From assembly GCA_002451015.1 (NCBI GenBank), contig DKBB01000249.1:10059-21206 (forward strand): DNA of 11,148 nt, given 5' to 3'. The position numbers were made by a program, and so were the translations under genes. Below are positions 7,601-11,148 of this stretch, piece after piece (positions within the stretch are counted from its first letter, which is position 1; every line of letters starts with the position of its first letter). The notes below the pieces were generated by a model that was given only the letters and a program-made list of their open reading frames with translations, had not been told where the DNA came from and ran no database searches. Source of the stretch: Acidobacteria bacterium UBA6911 (GTDB lineage Bacteria > Acidobacteriota > UBA6911).

Positions 7601-8300
7601 GGACATCCCGGATGCCGACTGGGAACGGGGCTATTCGGAAGTCACGCAGTCTTATGACAGAATTCGGGAAACGGTTGAGAACTTTGGAGCCATCAATATG
7701 CGCGCTCTTGAAGAGTATCAGGAACTCGACCAGCGCTATCAGTTCCTGAACGGCCAGCGCCTGGACATTGAAAAATCGATCGAGGATACCAAGAAAGTGA
7801 TAGCCGAGATCAATCGCCGCTCCGTGGAACAGTTCGATGAAGCTTTCAGGGCTATTCGGCAGAATTTCAGGGAAGTGTTCCAGATATTGTTCGACGGGGG
7901 ACAATGCGATCTGAAGCTTCTGGATGAAGACGATGTTCTTGAAAGCGGCATAGACATCATCGCACAGCCGCCGGGCAAGCGCCTGCAGAATGTACTGCTC
8001 CTTTCCGGAGGTGAAAAGGCACTGACAGCCCTGGCACTGCTGATAGCTATCTTTCGTTATCGTCCGAGTCCGGTCTGCGTCCTGGATGAAGTAGACGCTC
8101 CCCTGGACGATGCCAACATAAATCGATTCGCAAAGTTGATTGGCGAGTTGAGTCAGGATACGCAATTCATCATCATCACACACAATAAGACAACGATGGA
8201 AATAGCCCAGACGCTCTACGGGATCACCATGGAGGAGCCGGGAGTTTCCAAAGTAGTGGGAGTGGATTTTCGGCAGCATCAGCAAGCGCTGGCCAGTTAA
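4692..8300 (+). CDS. smc: Chromosome partition ATPase SMC
   Basis: SMC dimerises and, with ScpA and ScpB, extrudes DNA loops to organise and segregate the chromosome. The 1202-residue protein is full length. The N-terminal ATPase half (1-170) has Walker A GPNGCGKSN (32-40) and a Q-loop near Q149 (L-E-Q-G-R-I-G-Q). Long heptad-rich coiled coils follow (about 170-510), then a hinge (about 520-685), the returning coil (about 690-1010) and the C-terminal ATPase half with signature LLLSGGEKA (1102-1110), Walker B V-C-V-L-D-E-V-D (1128-1135, D1132/E1133) and the D-loop A-P-L-D-D. All catalytic motifs are intact. The hinge is odd: the glycine-rich loop reads S-P-L-G-T-L-S-A-V-G-E (667-677), where typical SMCs have two glycine pairs. 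The ATG follows AGGAGG by twelve bases, a long but usable spacing. It lies between the hydrolase-fold gene and purC on the same strand. Confidence 0.98.
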   Translation: MSQINKLELVGFKSFCDRTQIPFSPGITAIVGPNGCGKSNVSDAISWVVGEQSAKSLRTDKMAGIIFNGTEKRKATGFAEVTLSLSLSEPIEFSGISDLNSENFTVGRRLYRSGESEYYLDGRRCRLKDIQAIFEGTGLGPNSYAILEQGRIGQILSSKPAERRSLIEEAARITLFKSRRYSAEMKLEMAQQNLLRAHDIIREVVRQLNSLRRQAAKARRYNRLREDLRSVHRLKIGMEERQLRGKLTECTTRFETAREKEKAVLLDLQNAKESRESVWNACCSRELEVNQVREQLASLKVDAGNAQNMLENQETQKLGLVARSRDLVKERGAIEERGELVRHEIERLNSMVGVLDKELAGEKEILESEQAKSEMLQDAIVQTEGKIDELRTFLLTGASRLSDLKNIQARCQESLERISIGRNRLEHERQIKSKERADKEEELENARRENEIKTARLSEVASSHEDLETRMEQTAARIEQVSAEMSEQVNEQGLLQHRFSSLEEVERRRSNYSDGVQKFLSTKIPGEDECRAKTLADHIETDPAYETALESYLNDPLQYILVDSREDAVNSIDRLKRIGAGKCTFMTIRNGHSSHANTRSRPELRGEGIVGYLHELLQMDPEVKQAFERALPEYASTVMVSDLNTAFRVSEQSSGGRFLTLSGESYSPLGTLSAVGEQKSMSGFLALKREKRELERKLNKLCSRIQATREEHESLKREHAAMGESLKALSAESRKLEVETALSKQEISSLEGELEKIGQAENVAVTELAQLSEEKSDLEARLNEATVQIGEIEKRSGHGSEEMRELNVRLQSLRSDSSALTKELGIHTSAHAVKQERRTGMEVDLRRLASESDDVLRRIEVNRSETALAQRRIQELEIAQEEASARIEECNRNIEETGRTQEEKQQQLSEQRRILSEMEEKLRKIHVCREEAMDIRNKIEIEKARIESDIEHLDRHCMEEFHLSIPEVVTDIPDADWERGYSEVTQSYDRIRETVENFGAINMRALEEYQELDQRYQFLNGQRLDIEKSIEDTKKVIAEINRRSVEQFDEAFRAIRQNFREVFQILFDGGQCDLKLLDEDDVLESGIDIIAQPPGKRLQNVLLLSGGEKALTALALLIAIFRYRPSPVCVLDEVDAPLDDANINRFAKLIGELSQDTQFIIITHNKTTMEIAQTLYGITMEEPGVSKVVGVDFRQHQQALAS

Positions 8301-8353
8301 CCGGACCTGAAGGGCAAAACCTTAATAAATCGAGTTTGAAGGAAGAGGGCGCC

Positions 8354-9253
8354 ATGGCCAATGGATCAACTATTTGTTACCAGACGGAATTGTATGGATT
8401 GAAGCAACCACGCAGGGGAAAAGTTCGCGATATCTACGAGTTTGGGGATAATGTGCTGCTTGTCGCCACGGACCGGATCTCGGCCTTTGATGTCGTGCTT
8501 CCAACCCCTATTCCCATGAAGGGCGCTGTCCTGACCCAACTTTCCCGCTTCTGGTTCGATATGATGCGCGATATCGTGCCCAATCATGTAATCAGCACAA
8601 GCGTAAACGATTTTCCGGAAGAGCTTCAACCGTTTCAGGAGATCCTCAACCTGCGCAGTACGCTCGCCGTTAAAGCCGAGATGTTTCCGGTCGAATGCGT
8701 CGCGCGCGGTTATATTACCGGCTCCGGCTGGAAGGAATACCGGCAGAAGGGATCGGTTTGCGGTATATCCCTGCCGCCGGGATTGCGGGAGTGCGACCGG
8801 TTGCCGGAACCGATCTTTACGCCGGCGACCAAGGCGGAAACAGGGCATGATGAGAACATTTCTTATCAGGAAGCGGCAAGCATCATCGGTCAGGATAATG
8901 CCGCCAGGCTTAAAGAACTAACATTAAAGCTGTATTCCAGGGCAGTGGAGCATGCCCTATCCAAAGGCATCATCATCGCCGACGTTAAATTCGAATTTGG
9001 AATTTACAAAGGCGATATCATTCTCTGCGACGAACTTCTGACACCGGACTCCTCGAGATTCTGGCCGCTTTCCGAGTATCAGCCGGGTAAATCCCAACCC
9101 TCTTTTGATAAACAGTATGTCCGGGACTATCTGGAACAGATCAATTTTGACAAAAAGCCTCCCGGCCCGGAATTGCCTTCCTCCGTTGTTGAAGGCACGA
9201 CCGAAAAATACCTGGAGGCATACCGGCTTTTGACCGGATTAAAAAAATGGTGA
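8354..9253 (+). CDS. purC: Phosphoribosylaminoimidazole-succinocarboxamide synthase (SAICAR synthetase)
   Basis: PurC uses ATP to join CAIR and aspartate into SAICAR in purine synthesis. The 299-residue product is the long form, similar in size to yeast Ade1 and longer than the roughly 240-residue E. coli type. Recognisable motifs in order: GKVRDIY (22-28, nucleotide loop), ATDRISAFD (38-46), ECVARGYITGSGWKEY (114-129), TPATKAETGHDENIS (156-170), I-I-A-D-V-K-F-E-F-G (207-216), DELLTPDSSRFWP (226-238) and S-F-D-K-Q-Y-V-R-D-Y-L (250-260). I chose ATG 8354, which has AAGGAAGAGGG just upstream. A TTG at 8336 would add six residues but would swallow this ribosome site. It starts 53 bases after smc and may share its transcript. 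Its last two codons and stop lie inside the left arm of the inverted repeat 9243-9380, so the C-terminal end may have been reset by that element. Confidence 0.97.
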   Translation: MANGSTICYQTELYGLKQPRRGKVRDIYEFGDNVLLVATDRISAFDVVLPTPIPMKGAVLTQLSRFWFDMMRDIVPNHVISTSVNDFPEELQPFQEILNLRSTLAVKAEMFPVECVARGYITGSGWKEYRQKGSVCGISLPPGLRECDRLPEPIFTPATKAETGHDENISYQEAASIIGQDNAARLKELTLKLYSRAVEHALSKGIIIADVKFEFGIYKGDIILCDELLTPDSSRFWPLSEYQPGKSQPSFDKQYVRDYLEQINFDKKPPGPELPSSVVEGTTEKYLEAYRLLTGLKKW

Positions 9254-9380
9254 CAGGCTAGAATTTCACTTATTAACAGAATATGTTTCATGCAACAATT
9301 AGAGAAACCTTAGGCACTGTAGGATAAACCTTGTTTGTCCGATTCCCTAAAAAGTGAAATTCTAGCCTGTCACCATTTTT
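9243..9380. repeat. Perfect 29-bp inverted repeat with 80-base loop (MITE-like or bidirectional terminator)
   Basis: The arm at 9243-9271 is the exact reverse complement of 9352-9380. The core of the arm is GGTGACAGGCTAGAATTTCA. The 138-base unit fills the gap between the convergent purC and SDR genes, and its left arm contains the last purC codons and stop. A-rich outer ends become T-runs on the RNA leaving the hairpin in both directions, so it could terminate transcription both ways. The long perfect arms and large AT-rich loop also resemble a miniature inverted-repeat transposable element. No clear target duplication flanks it (ATTAA on the left, ATCTT on the right). Inside the loop AAACCTT occurs twice (9305 and 9326). 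No coding frame is evident inside. The inverted repeat is certain; its nature is inferred. Confidence 0.9.
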
Positions 9381-9383
9381 ATC

Positions 9384-10178
9384 TTATGCGTCTTCACGGC
9401 TGGCTACTGAAGACGTCGGGCGCCATCCGCCGTTGATACAAAGCACCTCTCCGGTTATATAGCTGGAGGCGTCGGACGCAAGGAAGAGCGCTGCCTGGGC
9501 GACGTCTTCGGTTTCGGCCAGGCGATTCAGGGGTACCATGCCGGATGCCTCCTTTTCCATTTCCGGTTCTTTCCAGAAATCCGCATTAAAGTCGGTTTTG
9601 ACAATACCCGGAGCCAGCGCATTGACCCGGACCCCAAACTCCGCCATCTCCTGCGCCAGTTGCCGTGTCAGCATGAGAATGCCGGCTTTGGATGTCGAGT
9701 AGGCGCCGGCACCCATCGCAGGATCGAGTCCGACCTGCGACGAAAGGTTGATAATGCAGCCTCTTCGTTGTGCGATCATTTGCCGGCCCACTTCCCGGCA
9801 ACAGAGAAAAGTGCCTTTCAGGTTTGTGTTCATCACGACATCCCAGCTCTCGTCGCTGCATTCCAGAAGCGTTTGGCCGGGTATCCAGACGCCGGCACAG
9901 TTGACGAGGATATCGATTTTCCCGAAAGCCTCGATCGCTTGGCGTGTCATTTTCTCGACTTCGTTTCGGAGTGAAATATCCGCTTGAACAGCCAGAGATC
10001 CGCGACCCTGCTTTTCGACGGTATCTTCGGTTTCCTTCAGTTTGCCATCGTCAACGACGGCGTCGCAGACGACAACATCGGCGCCGGCACCGGCAAAGGT
10101 GACCGCCACCGCCCTTCCGATTCCCCTTCTGGCACCTGTAACAAGCGCTACCTTGTTCCTAAGACAATCGATTTTCAT
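9384..10178 (-). CDS. Short-chain dehydrogenase/reductase (SDR family oxidoreductase)
   Basis: This is a classical SDR of 264 residues, expected to oxidise an alcohol or reduce a ketone with NAD(P)(H) in the cytoplasm. The Rossmann motif T-G-A-R-R-G-I-G is at 14-21, N-C-A-G at 93-96, the structural Asn119 in N-T-N-L-K-G, the catalytic Ser at 146-147 (I-N-L-S-S-Q-V-G), and Tyr160 and Lys164 in Y-S-T-S-K. P-G-I-V-K-T (190-195) and the C-terminal I-T-G-E-V-L-C-I-N-G-G-W are also standard. It resembles FabG-like 3-oxoacyl reductases and glucose or sorbitol dehydrogenases, but the substrate cannot be told. Asp39 at the end of strand 2 favours NAD, while the Arg pair in the first loop favours NADP, so cofactor choice is open. 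AAGGAAAGAAGGG precedes the ATG. It lies 27 bases after the esterase gene on the same strand, so it is probably co-transcribed and may process an alcohol or acyl product of that enzyme. Confidence 0.93.
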   Translation of the reverse strand: MKIDCLRNKVALVTGARRGIGRAVAVTFAGAGADVVVCDAVVDDGKLKETEDTVEKQGRGSLAVQADISLRNEVEKMTRQAIEAFGKIDILVNCAGVWIPGQTLLECSDESWDVVMNTNLKGTFLCCREVGRQMIAQRRGCIINLSSQVGLDPAMGAGAYSTSKAGILMLTRQLAQEMAEFGVRVNALAPGIVKTDFNADFWKEPEMEKEASGMVPLNRLAETEDVAQAALFLASDASSYITGEVLCINGGWRPTSSVASREDA

Positions 10179-10205
10179 CCCTTCTTTCCTTTGTGGATAG
10201 TGAGC

Positions 10206-11148
10206 CTATTCTTCCTCGTCCGGTGCGCGGCAGATAAAATTCCCGGCATCGTTCGTACTGCCTGGTCCCGTATGTGCCGCGGTTTCGGGATAGGGGCAGA
10301 GGGGACGAGTCATATCGACACGGTTATCGGTAACGCGATGAGCGGTTATTCTGTCCGGTTCGATTCCGGCTTCACGCCAGCGTTCCATGGCACTCATATA
10401 GTTGGCCTGGTCCGGTCCCGTTCCGCCCCGGCAGTGTCCCATCCCGGGCACCATGAACAGCCGCAGCCAGTCGTCCTGCCCGGAACCCATGAATGATAGG
10501 ACGCTCTCGTAATAGTTTATGGTATTGCCCGGGGCTATGCCCGTGTCGTTCCAGCCGTGATACAGGATCAGCTTCCCGCCGCGGGCTTTGAACGCTTCGA
10601 GATCCGGGTCTATAGCATTGATGAATCCGGTTTTTTCGTCGGCAAGCGCAGTATCCCGATCTTTGTCGAAGGTCTGCCAATCCCAGTCGGGATCCTGGTA
10701 GGTCAGGTGAAATGTTCCCAGGGATACCGGGGAAGGTTCTTTGCTGTTGAACATCATCCAGCCGGTCTCGCTTCCCATTGTCTTGCCCGGAAAAATAATT
10801 TCTCCGGATGACAGTCTTGACGGGGCGTATGCGCTCCTGACCGCATCGAGTTGTGGCTGCGTCAGGCAGTTTTCTGTGTCATTCCCCTGGCAGAGTAATG
10901 ATGCGGGATCAAATTTGCATTCGTTTGGATTTGTAAGAATATTATCTTTTACACCGTCCAGGGCATCACAGGCCTTCATAACCTCCCTGTTCAACATTTC
11001 GAGCTTGGCTCTGGGGACGTTGCTCTCCGGGTTTTTCAAGATCGGAACCACTAACGCCAGATCGGAGGCGTGCAGGCGGCTGTGGTAGTTGGCCGGCGCT
11101 CCGGCGACGATTCCATCGTAGTCTTCCGGATAGCGCTGCGCTTCCATC
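10206..11148 (-). CDS. Tannase/feruloyl esterase family protein (N terminus cut by window edge)
   Basis: Members of this family hydrolyse esters of aromatic acids (gallate, ferulate and related phenolic esters) and are usually secreted. The window holds the last 313 residues; the gene continues beyond the right edge. Just inside the edge is M-E-A-Q-R-Y-P-E-D-Y-D-G (1-12 of the visible part), which normally follows the nucleophile motif G-C-S-x-G-G, so the catalytic Ser is just outside. The acid Asp201 lies in H-G-W-N-D (197-201) and His238 in V-P-G-M-G-H-C (233-239). The Cys after His is the partner of the Cys beside the nucleophile in the family's C-S/H-C disulfide. D-A-L-D-G-V-K-D-N-I-L (61-71) resembles the calcium-binding loop of the lid domain. 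Further cysteines (77, 86, 94, 284, 306) fit an exported, disulfide-bonded protein. The SDR gene follows 27 bases later. The exact ester substrate is unknown. Confidence 0.93.
   Translation of the reverse strand, partial: MEAQRYPEDYDGIVAGAPANYHSRLHASDLALVVPILKNPESNVPRAKLEMLNREVMKACDALDGVKDNILTNPNECKFDPASLLCQGNDTENCLTQPQLDAVRSAYAPSRLSSGEIIFPGKTMGSETGWMMFNSKEPSPVSLGTFHLTYQDPDWDWQTFDKDRDTALADEKTGFINAIDPDLEAFKARGGKLILYHGWNDTGIAPGNTINYYESVLSFMGSGQDDWLRLFMVPGMGHCRGGTGPDQANYMSAMERWREAGIEPDRITAHRVTDNRVDMTRPLCPYPETAAHTGPGSTNDAGNFICRAPDEEE

Noticed and set aside
7581..8285. 234-codon minus-strand frame within smc
   Set aside because: It is antisense to the conserved SMC ATPase domain and has no recognised motif.
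8336..8353. TTG start giving PurC six extra residues
   Set aside because: The ATG at 8354 has a good ribosome site that the longer form would contain, and the longer N terminus has no family support.
9984..10496. 170-codon plus-strand frame across the SDR/esterase junction
   Set aside because: It is antisense to two well-supported genes and has no recognised domain.

Overview
This window looks like chromosomal DNA of a Gram-negative bacterium with about half G+C. The envelope genes (an RlpA-like lipoprotein and a CvpA-family membrane protein), an MGD-type molybdenum cofactor gene, the long form of PurC and a full-length SMC together fit a deltaproteobacterial (Desulfobacterota-like) genome best. 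That placement is inferred from gene content and protein style, not from a marker gene. No tRNA, rRNA, CRISPR array, transposase or phage gene was recognised.

Left part, minus strand (1-1510): a CvpA-family membrane protein overlaps a 79-residue Fis-type DNA-binding protein by ATGA. After a 150-base gap comes the N-terminal part of an OmpR/PhoB-family response regulator that runs off the left edge. Left-centre, plus strand: a start-less open frame (1667-2002) whose stop overlaps the start of a short RlpA-like lipoprotein, then MobA (molybdopterin guanylyltransferase). A 436-base AT-rich intergenic region (3284-3719) holds two inverted repeats and a good sigma70-like promoter.

Centre, plus strand (3720-9253): a membrane-anchored alpha/beta-hydrolase-fold protein with degenerate catalytic motifs, the chromosome-organising ATPase SMC (1202 residues, all ATPase motifs intact) and PurC, spaced 69 and 53 bases apart and possibly one transcript. 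Right, minus strand (9384-11148): a tannase/feruloyl-esterase-family protein, cut at its N terminus by the window edge, followed 27 bases later by an SDR oxidoreductase. These two look like one operon, possibly for aromatic ester use. The convergent purC and SDR genes are separated by a perfect 29-bp inverted repeat with an 80-base loop, which includes the stop codon of purC.

Most genes are ordinary housekeeping or catabolic functions. The points most worth a second look are the MITE-like inverted repeat at the purC/SDR junction, the hydrolase-fold protein with Asp in place of the nucleophilic Ser, the SMC hinge that lacks most of its conserved glycines, the palindrome-rich promoter region before the hydrolase gene, and the unannotated open frame coupled to rlpA. 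No clearly new multi-gene system was found.
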